The notes beneath the pieces were generated by a model that saw only the letters and a program-made list of their open reading frames with translations, was not told the origin of the DNA and made no database searches. From Planococcus plakortidis (GTDB lineage: Bacteria; Bacillota; Bacilli; Bacillales_A; Planococcaceae), in NCBI RefSeq assembly GCF_001687605.2, contig NZ_CP016539.2, positions 1,890,501 through 1,954,500 of the forward strand: 64,000 bases of DNA, written 5' to 3'. Positions 39,846-48,666 of the stretch are shown in pieces; the first letter of the stretch is position 1; every line of letters begins with the position of its first letter. The position numbers and the translations under genes are program-made.

Positions 39846-39866
39846 GCGTCCTGCTTTACAGGACGC
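39846..39866 (-). terminator. Terminator after frr
   Basis: A perfect eight-base stem GCGTCCTG / CAGGACGC with a five-base loop, followed by TTTTTTC on the minus strand. A TATGAT box with a weak -35 lies about 75 bases further on and may start uppS transcription. Confidence 0.92.
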
Positions 39867-39887
39867 CCGGTAACAGATGAAGTTCGC

Positions 39888-40445
39888 TTAAACTGCCATA
39901 ATTTCAGTTTCTTTATCTTTGACCATGTCGTCGATTTTAGCGATATGCGTGTTGGTCATGTCTTGCACATCATCTGAGTATCCACGCAAATCATCGGCTG
40001 TAATCTCACTCTTTTTCTCAAGCTTCTTGAACTCGTCGTTGGCATCGCGGCGAATATTGCGGATCACGACTTTTGCATCTTCGCCTTCTTTTTTCACTTG
40101 CTTGACTAAATCTTTGCGGCGCTCTTCTGTGAGAGCCGGTACAGCAAGACGGATGACGTTGCCATCATTTGAAGGGCTGAGTCCAAGATCCGATTTCATG
40201 ATCGCTTTTTCGATTTCAGGCAATACGGTTTTATCGTAAGGCTGGATCATGATCAAACGCGCTTCCGGCACAGAAATGCCCGCTACTTGGTTGATGGGTG
40301 TCGGGGCACCGTAATACTCGACCGTAATCTTATCAAGTAAAGAAGGGGTCGCACGCCCTGCGCGGATGGAAGCCAAATCACGCGAAAAAGCTTGAATGGC
40401 ATTTCCCATTTTCGTTTTCGTATCGTTCATGATTGCATTCGGCAT
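39888..40445 (-). CDS. frr: Ribosome recycling factor
   Basis: A 185-residue protein that splits post-termination ribosomes with EF-G. Typical segments are [26 protein letters not shown] and [13 protein letters not shown]. Its ATG overlaps the pyrH stop (TAATG), with GAGGAG nine bases upstream. It is the end of the rpsB-tsf-pyrH-frr group and is followed by a terminator. Confidence 0.97.
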   Translation of the reverse strand: MPNAIMNDTKTKMGNAIQAFSRDLASIRAGRATPSLLDKITVEYYGAPTPINQVAGISVPEARLIMIQPYDKTVLPEIEKAIMKSDLGLSPSNDGNVIRLAVPALTEERRKDLVKQVKKEGEDAKVVIRNIRRDANDEFKKLEKKSEITADDLRGYSDDVQDMTNTHIAKIDDMVKDKETEIMAV

Positions 40446-41170
40446 TATAATGATCTCCTCACTACTGTCCCGATCTTTTCACCGAGTACAGCTCTTTTTA
40501 TGTTTCCTTTTTCCATTATAGAGAATACTACGAGTGGAATGTCATTGTCCATACATAATGTGGAAGCTGTCGAGTCCATCACTTGAAGCCCTTGCTGAAT
40601 GACGTCAAAATACGACAATTCATCGTATTTGATTGCTTCAACATCGGTTTTTGGATCGGCGGAATATACGCCGTCCACATTGTTTTTCGCCATCAAGATG
40701 ACATCGGCCTCGATTTCTGCTGCACGCAAGGCAGCTGTCGTATCCGTCGAGAAGTAAGGATTTCCGGTTCCGGCCGAGAAAATGACGACACGTTTTTTCT
40801 CAAGGTGGCGAATCGCTCTTCTGCGGATATACGGTTCTGCGACTTGCCGCATTTCAATCGATGACAATACACGTGTTTCCACGTCTTGCTTCTCAAGAGA
40901 ATCCTGCAATGCGAGTGAATTCATGACAGTTGCAAGCATGCCCATATAGTCAGCAGTTGCCCGGTCCATGCCCATCTCCGAACCGACTTTGCCTCGCCAG
41001 ATATTTCCTCCGCCGACAACTACGGCAACTTCTATGCCCAGGTCTACGATCTCCTTCACTTGCGCAGCGACAGATTTGATGATTTCAGGGGAAAGACCGA
41101 AACCTTGTCCGCCTGCCATCGCTTCTCCACTTAATTTCAGTACAATGCGTTTGTATTTTGGAACACTCAT
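40445..41170 (-). CDS. pyrH: UMP kinase
   Basis: A 241-residue hexameric UMP kinase of the amino-acid-kinase fold. It has [14 protein letters not shown] at the N-terminus, [11 protein letters not shown], and [11 protein letters not shown] in the nucleotide region. It phosphorylates UMP for pyrimidine nucleotide synthesis. It is translationally coupled to frr. GGAGGGTAC precedes the start. Confidence 0.97.
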   Translation of the reverse strand: MSVPKYKRIVLKLSGEAMAGGQGFGLSPEIIKSVAAQVKEIVDLGIEVAVVVGGGNIWRGKVGSEMGMDRATADYMGMLATVMNSLALQDSLEKQDVETRVLSSIEMRQVAEPYIRRRAIRHLEKKRVVIFSAGTGNPYFSTDTTAALRAAEIEADVILMAKNNVDGVYSADPKTDVEAIKYDELSYFDVIQQGLQVMDSTASTLCMDNDIPLVVFSIMEKGNIKRAVLGEKIGTVVRRSL

Positions 41171-41203
41171 CGGTACCCTCCGTTACACGTTTATTGAAAA
41201 ACA

Positions 41204-41225
41204 GGGAACACAACATTGTGCTCCC
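41204..41225 (-). terminator. Terminator between tsf and pyrH
   Basis: A ten-base stem GGGAGCACAA / TTGTGTTCCC (one G-U pair) is followed by TGTTTTTC on the minus strand. No promoter is evident before pyrH, so it is probably partial. Confidence 0.75.
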
Positions 41226-41249
41226 CGGATGACTCATATAGATATTGGC

Positions 41250-42134
41250 TTATTTTTTGTTGACTTGGCTCATAACTTCGTCAGCGAAGTTATCTTCGCG
41301 TTTTTCGATGCCTTCGCCCACTTCGTAACGGATGAACTCTGTTACAGTACCGCCGACAGATGCTGCGAATTCGCGGACTTTCTGGTCAGAGTTTTTGACG
41401 AATGCCTGGTCAAGCAAGCAGATGTCCTCGAAGTATTTCCCGAGGCGGCCTTCAACCATTTTTTCGACGATTTTTTCCGGCTTGCCTTCGTTCAAGGCTT
41501 GCTCAGTCAATACTTTACGCTCGCGCTCTACTTCGTCAGCTGAGACTTCGTCACGTGAAACGTATTTCGGGTTAAGTGCAGCGATGTGCATAGCGATATC
41601 GCGTGCAGCTTGTGAATCTGAAGATCCTTCCAAAAGGACTAGAACGCCGATGCGGCCACCCATGTGCAAGTAAGGGCCGAAAGCGTCATTGTCAGTTTTC
41701 GTGCGGATTTCGAAGCGGCGCAAGGTGATTTTTTCACCGATCTTAGCAATCGCATTCGAAATGTGGTCCGCTACTGTCAAGCCGTTCGACATAGTAGAAG
41801 CGTTTGCTTCATCGATTGTCGCCGGTTTTGTCGCAAGCAAGTGCTCGCCGATTTCTTTGACTAATGTCTGGAAACCTTCGTTTTTCGCTACGAAATCCGT
41901 TTCAGCGTTAACTTCATAGATGACTGCTTCGTTGCCTTCTTCAAGGATCGACGTGATCCCTTCAGCAGCGATGCGGTCAGCTTTTTTAGAAGCGCTCGCC
42001 AATCCTTTTTCGCGAAGGAAATCTAGGGCTGCGTCCATGTCGCCGTCAGTCTGTACCAATGCTTTTTTGCAATCCATCATACCTGCGCCTGTTTTTTCGC
42101 GCAATTCTTTAACCATTTGAGCTGTAACTGCCAT
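41250..42134 (-). CDS. tsf: Translation elongation factor Ts
   Basis: A 294-residue nucleotide-exchange factor for EF-Tu. The signature [16 protein letters not shown] is at the N-terminus, followed by [12 protein letters not shown] and the paired core domains. It lies downstream of rpsB as in nearly all bacteria, and a hairpin terminator between the two probably lowers its level relative to S2. GAAGGAGG precedes the ATG. Confidence 0.97.
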   Translation of the reverse strand: MAVTAQMVKELREKTGAGMMDCKKALVQTDGDMDAALDFLREKGLASASKKADRIAAEGITSILEEGNEAVIYEVNAETDFVAKNEGFQTLVKEIGEHLLATKPATIDEANASTMSNGLTVADHISNAIAKIGEKITLRRFEIRTKTDNDAFGPYLHMGGRIGVLVLLEGSSDSQAARDIAMHIAALNPKYVSRDEVSADEVERERKVLTEQALNEGKPEKIVEKMVEGRLGKYFEDICLLDQAFVKNSDQKVREFAASVGGTVTEFIRYEVGEGIEKREDNFADEVMSQVNKK

Positions 42135-42177
42135 GATTAAATTCCTCCTTCAGCTTGTCTGTGTTTTCTCAAAAAAA

Positions 42178-42207
42178 GGTGATAAGTGGGGTTGGCCGCT
42201 TATCACC
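42178..42207 (-). terminator. Terminator between rpsB and tsf
   Basis: A perfect nine-base stem GGTGATAAG / CTTATCACC with a twelve-base loop, followed by seven T residues on the minus strand. Confidence 0.88.
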
Positions 42208-42222
42208 TGTAAACATTGCGAA

Positions 42223-42939
42223 TTACTCAGCTGTTTCCGCTGATGCTTCTTCGTCTTCTTCAGGCTTAGACTCAAGAAGAGCGTCAGCCATTTTGCCAGT
42301 CAATAGCTTGACTGCACGGATAGCATCATCGTTTGCAGGGATTACGTAATCGATTTCGTCCGGATCGCAGTTTGTATCGACGATACCTACGATTGGGATG
42401 TTCAATTTCATAGCTTCTGCTACTGCGATGCGTTCTTTACGAGGGTCTACGACGAACATTACGTCTGGAAGACCGTTCATGTCACGGATACCGCCTAGGA
42501 ATTTCTCCAAGCGTTCGTGTTGTTTTTTCAATTGGACTACTTCTTTTTTCGGAAGGACTTCGAAAGTGCCGTCTTCTTCCATGCGCTCGATCTGCTTCAT
42601 GCGGTTAACACGTTTTTGGATCGTGCCGAAGTTAGTCAATGTACCGCCCAACCAGCGTTGGTTGATGTAGTAGTTGCCAGAACGTTCTGCTTCTTCCTTG
42701 ATAGCGTCCTGAGCTTGTTTTTTAGTTCCTACGAACAAGACTTTACCGCCTTCTTCGCCCACTTGTCTCATGAAGTTATAAGCTTCCTCGAGTTTGCGGA
42801 CCGTCTTTTGAAGGTCGATGATGTAGATGCCGTTACGTTCCACGAAGATGTATTTTTTCATTTTCGGGTTCCAGCGGCGAGTCTGGTGGCCAAAATGAAC
42901 ACCAGCTTCGAGCAATTGTTTCATTGAAATTACTGCCAT
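42223..42939 (-). CDS. rpsB: 30S ribosomal protein S2
   Basis: A 238-residue S2 with the full family core: [42 protein letters not shown] and [18 protein letters not shown], then an acidic C-terminal tail. GGAGGAAAC precedes the ATG. It is preceded by a strong promoter and a structured leader. In B. subtilis it follows the fla/che operon, which is missing here. Confidence 0.98.
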   Translation of the reverse strand: MAVISMKQLLEAGVHFGHQTRRWNPKMKKYIFVERNGIYIIDLQKTVRKLEEAYNFMRQVGEEGGKVLFVGTKKQAQDAIKEEAERSGNYYINQRWLGGTLTNFGTIQKRVNRMKQIERMEEDGTFEVLPKKEVVQLKKQHERLEKFLGGIRDMNGLPDVMFVVDPRKERIAVAEAMKLNIPIVGIVDTNCDPDEIDYVIPANDDAIRAVKLLTGKMADALLESKPEEDEEASAETAE

Positions 42940-43050
42940 GATGTGTTTCCTCCTAATAGGTTTTTGTTTGCCTCCGCATTCTTCGCTTCTGAACCGTTAC
43001 CAATAAAGGCACCTGCGGAACAGATCGGAATGCGTGTGTATTTAACACCA
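42940..43050 (-). ncRNA. Structured 5' leader of rpsB
   Basis: About 110 bases separate the rpsB promoter from its start codon. A seven-base closing stem pairs CGCATTC (43028-43034) with GAATGCG (42975-42981), enclosing about 46 bases with smaller pairings. This suits a ribosomal-protein autoregulatory leader, but I cannot assign it to a described family. Confidence 0.45.
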
Positions 43051-43056
43051 TTTGAA

Positions 43057-43086
43057 ATTATACCACGCAGTTGCTGGTGCCTGCAA
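43057..43086 (-). promoter_or_regulatory. Strong sigma-A type promoter of rpsB
   Basis: -35 TTGCAG (43081-43086), an 18-base spacer, perfect -10 TATAAT (43057-43062) on the minus strand. Confidence 0.85.
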
Positions 43087-43158
43087 CTGATATTTATAAA
43101 AGTTAGTGAAAGCTCGGAAAAGGTATAAAGGCTTTTAAGAAACCTCGGCTATTTTTTC

Positions 43159-43382
43159 GTTCCGCTCCAGCCGGACGCTTTCGGGCCCACAGGATGTGGG
43201 TCATGCAGCTGGCGCGACAGTACGTCGCGTTGCCAGCTGCCAGGGCACGATTCGTAGAATAAGTCCAGCATTGAAAGCCGCTGCTCCCACATCTGCTAGC
43301 AGATGCGTCGCAAATGAACATACTCAGCAAGGCTTCGCATATTCATTAGTCGCCGGCTTCCGCTACACTAGCGCCGAAGGAT
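43159..43382. repeat. Hairpin-rich interspersed repeat element in the codY-rpsB gap
   Basis: About 220 bases with base use unlike the flanks. The left end CGCTCCAGCCGGACGC and right end GTCGCCGGCTTCCGCTAC resemble the ends of small interspersed repeats common in Bacillaceae/Planococcaceae genomes, and are roughly inverted with respect to each other. Inside are three strong palindromes: CCCACA-GGA-TGTGGG (43186-43200), a long CAGCTGGC...GCCAGCTG stem (43206-43239) and CATCTGCTAGCAGATG (43290-43305). No coding frame is convincing. Only one copy lies in this window, so the family assignment rests on memory of such repeats. Confidence 0.6.
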
Positions 43383-43494
43383 GATTTATTCCCCCTTTTT
43401 ACATTCCCTTAATGATAAACAGGAAATGGAACAGGCAAGTTGTAATGAAAAGCTGTAACTTCTTCAACATTCCGAGATAGTACAAAACGTAAAA

Positions 43495-43528
43495 GCCGCC
43501 CCGGAACTATCGGATAGTCCGGGGCGGC
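43495..43528 (-). terminator. Terminator after codY
   Basis: A very strong GC-rich stem: GCCGCCCCGG with CCGGGGCGGC, extended by ACTATC/GATAGT, followed by TTTTACG on the minus strand. The 43383-43494 stretch between this and the repeat holds nothing that I recognise. Confidence 0.92.
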
Positions 43529-43535
43529 GATGGAA

Positions 43536-44315
43536 TTAATTCATTTTCAATTGTTCGAGTTCTGCAAGGAACTTCGTATTCAATACTTTGATATACGTTC
43601 CTTTCATGCCGAGTGAACGCGATTCGATGACGCCGGCACTTTCAAGTTTGCGAAGTGCGTTGACGATGACCGAGCGCGTAATGCCGACGCGGTCAGCGAT
43701 CTTGGATGCAACAAGCAAACCTTCGTTGCCGTCAAGTTCCTCAAAGATATGCTCGATCGCTTCAAGTTCACTGTATGAAAGCGAGCTGATTGCCATTTGG
43801 ACAACTGCTTTGCTGCGCGCTTCCTCTTCGATGCGGTCGCCTTTTTCACGGAGGATCTCCATGCCGACAACTGTCGCGCCGTATTCGCCAAGGATCAAAT
43901 CGTCATCGCCGAACTGGTCGTTGACGCGGCCAAGCAGCAATGTGCCAAGGCGTTCGCCGCCGCCGATGATCGGAACGATTGTCGTCAAGCCGTCCTTGAA
44001 CAGTTCACGCTCTTCCACAGGGAAGATCGTATGTTCACTGTTAACGTCCAAATTAGCGGATGTTTCAGTGATGTTCGATAGGTTTTGTGTATATTCGAGC
44101 GGGAATTGGCGCTCTTCGAGCATATTCTTCATGCGCTCGTTTTCGATCTGCTGGTTGACAGCATAGCCAAGAACTTTCCCTTTGCGGCTGACGACGAAGA
44201 CATTTGCTTCGATGACTTCGCTCAATGTTTCAGCCATGTCCTTAAAGTTTACCGGCTTCCCGGCTGCTGCTTGCAGCATAGAGTTAATGCGTCTTGTTTT
44301 TCCCAATAAATTCAT
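43536..44315 (-). CDS. codY: GTP-sensing global transcriptional repressor CodY
   Basis: A 259-residue regulator that senses branched-chain amino acids and GTP and represses starvation genes. The N-terminal GAF domain (residues ~1-155) begins [15 protein letters not shown]. The C-terminal winged helix contains [19 protein letters not shown]. The start at 44315 has TAGGAGG upstream and gives the exact family length. It is the last gene of xerC-hslV-hslU-codY, but a 95-base gap with a CodY-box-like sequence suggests an extra promoter. Confidence 0.97.
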   Translation of the reverse strand: MNLLGKTRRINSMLQAAAGKPVNFKDMAETLSEVIEANVFVVSRKGKVLGYAVNQQIENERMKNMLEERQFPLEYTQNLSNITETSANLDVNSEHTIFPVEERELFKDGLTTIVPIIGGGERLGTLLLGRVNDQFGDDDLILGEYGATVVGMEILREKGDRIEEEARSKAVVQMAISSLSYSELEAIEHIFEELDGNEGLLVASKIADRVGITRSVIVNALRKLESAGVIESRSLGMKGTYIKVLNTKFLAELEQLKMN

Positions 44316-44363
44316 AATTATGAACCTCCTACATGATTCGTACGTATTTCGCACCGTTTATTC

Positions 44364-44378
44364 AATATTCTAAAGGTT
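44364..44378 (-). promoter_or_regulatory. CodY-box-like sequence upstream of codY
   Basis: AACCTTTAGAATATT matches the CodY consensus AATTTTCWGAAAATT at 11 of 15 positions. It contains TAGAAT, which could be a -10 box with a poor TTTCAT -35 seventeen bases upstream. Autoregulation is plausible but unproven. Confidence 0.4.
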
Positions 44379-44410
44379 TTTACACTTTAATGAAACCAAT
44401 ACGCCTCGCT

Positions 44411-45811
44411 TTACAGGATAAATTGTGACAAATCCTTATTTTTTGCCACATTTTCAAGTTTTTCATTAACATATTGAGGCGTGATATCGATTTGTGCAGG
44501 TGAAATCTCAGATGCTTCAAATGATAGGTCTTCCAATAAGCGTTCCAATATTGTATGAAGCCGGCGGGCGCCGATATTATCCGTCTGTTGATTTACTTCA
44601 TAAGCAATTTCCGCAAGTCTGACGATTGACGCATCAGTAAAGTGTACCATAACTCCTTCTGTTTCGAGAAGGGCTTTGTATTGATTGAGCAAGGAATGTT
44701 TCGGCTCCGTCAAAATCTTCACGAAATCACCGACTTCGAGCTTGGTCAATTCGACGCGGATCGGGAAGCGGCCCTGCAGTTCCGGAATCAGGTCCGACGG
44801 TTTCGACATATGGAACGCACCAGCTGCGACAAACAGCATATAATCCGTTTTCACCGCGCCGTATTTCGTCGAGACCGTCGAGCCTTCGACGATTGGCAGA
44901 ATATCGCGCTGCACGCCTTCCCTCGATACATCGGCAGAGGAACTGGAACTCTTGCTTGCGATTTTGTCCATTTCGTCGATGAAGATGATGCCATGCTGTT
45001 CAGCCCGGCGGATCGCTTCGGATGAAATCTCCTCACTATCGACCAGTTTTTCCGATTCTTCAGCCGTGAGTATGCGGCGGGCGTCTTTCACTTGCATGCG
45101 GCGCTTTTTCTTTTTCTTCGGCATCAAGGAAGAAAGTGCATCTTGCATGTTCTCCCCCATCTGCTCCATTCCCGATCCTTGGAACGCGTCAAACATGGAA
45201 GCTGTGTTTTCCGTCACTTCCACTGTCACCCATTCTTCTTCGAGCTTTCCGGCTTTCAGGTCAGCGGCAATTTCGCGTCGCTTGACGCGCACTTCCACTT
45301 CCGCTTCCGGGTCTTCTTCTTCCTGCTCCTGCTGCTTTTGGCCGAAGAACATTTCAAGCGGATTCTGTACTGGTTGCTTTTTCTTCATCGATGGCGCCAG
45401 CAATTTCACCAGGCGGTCGTTGGCTGCGGTTTCTGCGCGTTCTTTCACGGCTTCGTATTTTTCTTCTTTGACGATGCGCACGGATGCTTCCACCAAATCG
45501 CGCACCATCGACTCGACGTCGCGGCCGACATATCCGACTTCCGTGAATTTCGTCGCTTCGACTTTGATGAACGGCGCGCCGGTCAGTTTTGCGATGCGGC
45601 GCGCGATTTCCGTTTTCCCGACGCCGGTCGGGCCGATCATCAAAATATTCTTCGGGATGACTTCATCCTGCATCTCCTCGTCGAGGCGGCTGCGGCGGTA
45701 ACGGTTGCGGAGGGCAATCGCAATCGAGCGCTTGGCATCTTTTTGGCCGACGATGAAACGATCCAGATGATCAGTGATTTGCCGCGGAGTTAAATCGGTT
45801 TGTGTTTTCAT
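44411..45811 (-). CDS. hslU: ATP-dependent protease ATPase subunit HslU (ClpY)
   Basis: A 466-residue AAA+ unfoldase that feeds substrates to HslV. Walker A is GPTGVGKT (residues 60-67) and Walker [11 protein letters not shown]. An I-domain insertion (residues ~110-240) is rich in charged residues, and the C-terminus NKDLSQFIL inserts into HslV. The ATG at 45811 overlaps the hslV stop (ATGA) and has GGAGGAG upstream; a longer frame to 45856 runs inside hslV. Confidence 0.96.
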   Translation of the reverse strand: MKTQTDLTPRQITDHLDRFIVGQKDAKRSIAIALRNRYRRSRLDEEMQDEVIPKNILMIGPTGVGKTEIARRIAKLTGAPFIKVEATKFTEVGYVGRDVESMVRDLVEASVRIVKEEKYEAVKERAETAANDRLVKLLAPSMKKKQPVQNPLEMFFGQKQQEQEEEDPEAEVEVRVKRREIAADLKAGKLEEEWVTVEVTENTASMFDAFQGSGMEQMGENMQDALSSLMPKKKKKRRMQVKDARRILTAEESEKLVDSEEISSEAIRRAEQHGIIFIDEMDKIASKSSSSSADVSREGVQRDILPIVEGSTVSTKYGAVKTDYMLFVAAGAFHMSKPSDLIPELQGRFPIRVELTKLEVGDFVKILTEPKHSLLNQYKALLETEGVMVHFTDASIVRLAEIAYEVNQQTDNIGARRLHTILERLLEDLSFEASEISPAQIDITPQYVNEKLENVAKNKDLSQFIL

Positions 45812-46356
45812 TCTGACAACTCCTCCATGATGATTTGATGATTGGTGTAAACGCAAATGTCGGCAGCCGTCTCAAGCGCGGATTGGGCGATCTCGCCCGC
45901 CGTCAGCTGGTCGCCGGCATATTTCTTCAATGCCCGGCCGGCCGCAAGTGCATAATTGCCGCCTGAACCGATTGCCAAAATCCCATCGTCGGGCTCGATG
46001 ACTTCACCTGTGCCTGACACGAGCAATAATTCATCTTTGTTCATGACGATGAGCATCGCTTCCAGCTGCCGCAGCATTTTATCGCCGCGCCATTGCTTCG
46101 CGAGTTCAACCGCAGCGCGCTGAAGATTGCCGTTGAATTCGGTGAGCTTGCCTTCGAACATTTCAAAAAGCGTGAAAGCATCCGCGACAGACCCGGCAAA
46201 CCCGGTCAGCACTTCGTTGTTATAGAGCCGGCGCACTTTTTTCGCGGTGTGTTTCATGACGACCGCATTGCCGAACGTCACTTGCCCGTCTCCAGCCATC
46301 GCTGACTTGCCTTTATGTTTGACCGCAAAAATCGTGGTTGCATGAAATTCCTGCAT
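45808..46356 (-). CDS. hslV: ATP-dependent protease peptidase subunit HslV (ClpQ)
   Basis: A 182-residue proteasome-like peptidase. The N-terminus reads [17 protein letters not shown] threonine at position 7 aligns with the processed Thr1 nucleophile of other HslV proteins, so a six-residue propeptide must be removed. Position 2 is Gln, not the Ser used by B. subtilis ClpQ. SGDGQ-like AGDGQVTFG and [14 protein letters not shown] are conserved. The AAGGAGGAG site overlaps the xerC stop. Confidence 0.95.
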   Translation of the reverse strand: MQEFHATTIFAVKHKGKSAMAGDGQVTFGNAVVMKHTAKKVRRLYNNEVLTGFAGSVADAFTLFEMFEGKLTEFNGNLQRAAVELAKQWRGDKMLRQLEAMLIVMNKDELLLVSGTGEVIEPDDGILAIGSGGNYALAAGRALKKYAGDQLTAGEIAQSALETAADICVYTNHQIIMEELSE

Positions 46357-46372
46357 GGTAAGGTTCTCCTCC

Positions 46373-47266
46373 TTATGCCCTTGGATGGGCTTTTAAATAC
46401 GTATTGCGTAAATGGTCTTTCGTGACATGCGTATAGACTTGCGTGGAACTGAGGTGCGCGTGGCCCAGCAGTTCTTGGACGGTGCGCATATCCGCCCCGT
46501 TGTTTAACAAATGGGTCGCGAACGTATGGCGGATCATATGGGGATAGATGGATGAATTAAGCGATGCCTTTTTCATGCATTCGTTCAGGATATGGCGGAT
46601 GCCACGGTCCGTTACCCCGTCACCCCGGCTATTGACGAATAGCATGTCGTGTTCTTTTGACTTCATCAACTTGGGACGCGATTGGCCAATATAAAGTTCC
46701 AGCGCGTCATGTGCAAACTGGCCGTAAGGGATGTAACGTTCTTTCCGGCCTTTGCCGAGTACTTTGACAATGTGCATGTGGCGGTCCAGATCTTTCATCT
46801 TGATCGACACGCATTCACTGACGCGCATGCCCGTCGCATAAAGCAATTCCAATAGAGCGCGGTTCCGGAGCGACAGCGCATCCTCGCCGGTGAGTGATGC
46901 GAATAGCTGCTCCAATTCTGCCTCGTAGAAAAACTGCGGCAGCCGCTCTTCTTTCTTTGGATGGAACAGCGATCGGAACGCGGCTTCGCTAAGCCCGAAC
47001 TCGCGGTTGCCGTAGCGGAAAAACGACCGGATGGCGGAGATTTTCCGCGAGATGGACGTTCTGAATAATTCGGCTTCATATAATTTCGTGACATAATTTC
47101 TCGCATGGAGGTATTCGACTTCGTGCAGATCGTTCACGCTTTCTTGTTCCAGGAACAGAAAAAAACCCTCCAGATCCTGTAGGTACTGGTGGACAGTGTG
47201 GGCGGAATAATTCTTTTCCAATTGGATATAGCTCATGAACGATTCGAGCATCTGTTCTTTTGTCAT
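46373..47266 (-). CDS. xerC: Tyrosine recombinase XerC (CodV)
   Basis: A 297-residue tyrosine recombinase that, with XerD, resolves chromosome dimers at dif. The N-terminal SAM-like domain starts [17 protein letters not shown]. The catalytic part has [36 protein letters not shown] with the tyrosine nucleophile. It heads the xerC-hslV-hslU-codY operon, equivalent to codV-clpQ-clpY-codY of B. subtilis, and has a promoter buried in the upstream terminator. Confidence 0.95.
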   Translation of the reverse strand: MTKEQMLESFMSYIQLEKNYSAHTVHQYLQDLEGFFLFLEQESVNDLHEVEYLHARNYVTKLYEAELFRTSISRKISAIRSFFRYGNREFGLSEAAFRSLFHPKKEERLPQFFYEAELEQLFASLTGEDALSLRNRALLELLYATGMRVSECVSIKMKDLDRHMHIVKVLGKGRKERYIPYGQFAHDALELYIGQSRPKLMKSKEHDMLFVNSRGDGVTDRGIRHILNECMKKASLNSSIYPHMIRHTFATHLLNNGADMRTVQELLGHAHLSSTQVYTHVTKDHLRNTYLKAHPRA

Positions 47267-47297
47267 CTGGCACGCCGCCTTTCAGGCATTTAAAAAA

Positions 47298-47326
47298 GCC
47301 TCTAAAGTATACCAATACTTAGAGAC
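47298..47326 (-). terminator. Terminator after trmFO, overlapping the xerC promoter
   Basis: A twelve-base stem with one bulge (GTCTCTAAGTAT / ATACTTTAGAGGC) and a TGGT loop is followed by TTTTTTAAA on the minus strand. The right arm contains TATACT, the apparent -10 box of the next operon. Confidence 0.88.
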
Positions 47327-47335
47327 TTTTTTCAA
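47306..47335 (-). promoter_or_regulatory. Sigma-A type promoter of xerC-hslVU-codY
   Basis: -35 TTGAAA (47330-47335), an 18-base spacer, -10 TATACT (47306-47311) on the minus strand. The -35 begins directly after the trmFO stop codon, and most of the promoter is inside the terminator hairpin. Confidence 0.7.
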
Positions 47336-48646
47336 TTAAACCGTCACTGAATTCATATAATTTTGAATTGATTCCAAAGCGCGGTTGGCGTGGCGTTCAG
47401 CGCGCTCCTGCTTGGACTTGATGCGTTCACCGAGATCCGGGAACAGGCCGAAATTGATGTTCATCGGCTGGAAGTTCTTCGAATCCGCTTCGGTAATATA
47501 ACGCGCCATGCTGCCAAGCGCCGTTTCCGCAGGCAATACGACCGGCTCTTCGCCAAGTGCCAGCTTCGCTGCGTTAATGCCTGCAAGCAAGCCGCTTCCC
47601 GCCGATTCCACATAGCCTTCGACGCCAGTCATTTGGCCGGCGAAGAAAATGTTCGGATCGGCTTTCAATTGATAGGTCGGCTTGAGGACATTCGGCGAGT
47701 TGATGAACGTATTGCGGTGCATGACGCCGTAACGGACAATTTCGACATTCTCGAGACCCGGGATCATGCGCAGGATTTCCTTTTGCGCTCCCCATTTCAA
47801 GTGGGTCTGGAATCCGACGATATTGTACAACGTACCCGCTGCATCGTCTTGGCGCAATTGAACGACTGCGTAAGGGCGCTTGCCGGTTTTCGGGTCTTCG
47901 AGCCCGACCGGTTTCATCGGCCCGAACGTCAAAGTCTTGTCGCCTCTGGCAGCCATCACTTCGACCGGCATGCAGCCTTCGAAATAGATTTCTTTCTCGA
48001 ACTCCTTGAGCGGCACGACTTCCGCTTCCACTAATGCCGTATGGAAGCGGCGGAACTCCTCTTCTGTCATCGGGCAGTTCAGGTAAGCGGCTTCGCCTTT
48101 ATCGTAGCGTGATTTCAAATAGACTTTATCCATATCGATGCTGTCTTTTTCGACGATCGGCGCTGCCGCATCGTAGAAATAAAGGTATTCTTCGCCTGTC
48201 AACTTGCGGACTTTCTCCGCAAGAGCCGGGGAAGTCAACGGACCGGTGGCGATGATGGTGATGCCTTCCGGGATTTCCGTCACCTCTTCGTTGATCACTT
48301 CGACGAGCGGATGGTTGCGGACATTTTCCGTGACCATCCCGGCAAACTCATGACGGTCGACCGCAAGCGCGCCACCAGCCGGAACCGACGCTCTATCGGC
48401 TGCGTCGATGATGACCGAATCCAATTTGCGCATTTCCTCTTTGATGACACCGACCGCATTGGTCAATGAATTGGCGCGCAGCGAGTTGCTGCAGACCAAT
48501 TCCGCGAATTTATCCGTATGATGCGCTGGCGTCTGTTTGACCGGGCGCATTTCATATAGCCTGACATTGACGCCGCGTTTGGCGATTTGCCATGCCGCTT
48601 CGCTTCCTGCAAGTCCGGCACCGATTACATTTACAATTTTCGTCAT
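47336..48646 (-). CDS. trmFO: Methylenetetrahydrofolate--tRNA-(uracil-5-)-methyltransferase TrmFO
   Basis: A 436-residue FAD- and folate-dependent enzyme that makes ribothymidine at tRNA position 54. The dinucleotide loop is [16 protein letters not shown] (residues 6-21). Other family marks are [12 protein letters not shown] and [16 protein letters not shown]. It is found between topA and xerC in most Bacilli. A terminator follows the stop codon. Confidence 0.96.
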   Translation of the reverse strand: MTKIVNVIGAGLAGSEAAWQIAKRGVNVRLYEMRPVKQTPAHHTDKFAELVCSNSLRANSLTNAVGVIKEEMRKLDSVIIDAADRASVPAGGALAVDRHEFAGMVTENVRNHPLVEVINEEVTEIPEGITIIATGPLTSPALAEKVRKLTGEEYLYFYDAAAPIVEKDSIDMDKVYLKSRYDKGEAAYLNCPMTEEEFRRFHTALVEAEVVPLKEFEKEIYFEGCMPVEVMAARGDKTLTFGPMKPVGLEDPKTGKRPYAVVQLRQDDAAGTLYNIVGFQTHLKWGAQKEILRMIPGLENVEIVRYGVMHRNTFINSPNVLKPTYQLKADPNIFFAGQMTGVEGYVESAGSGLLAGINAAKLALGEEPVVLPAETALGSMARYITEADSKNFQPMNINFGLFPDLGERIKSKQERAERHANRALESIQNYMNSVTV

Positions 48647-48666
48647 GATAAAACACCTCTATATTA

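Noticed and set aside
43141..43400. A short gene in the codY-rpsB gap
   Set aside because: Small frames exist on both strands, but they cross strong palindromes, have no ribosome sites and have no recognisable product.
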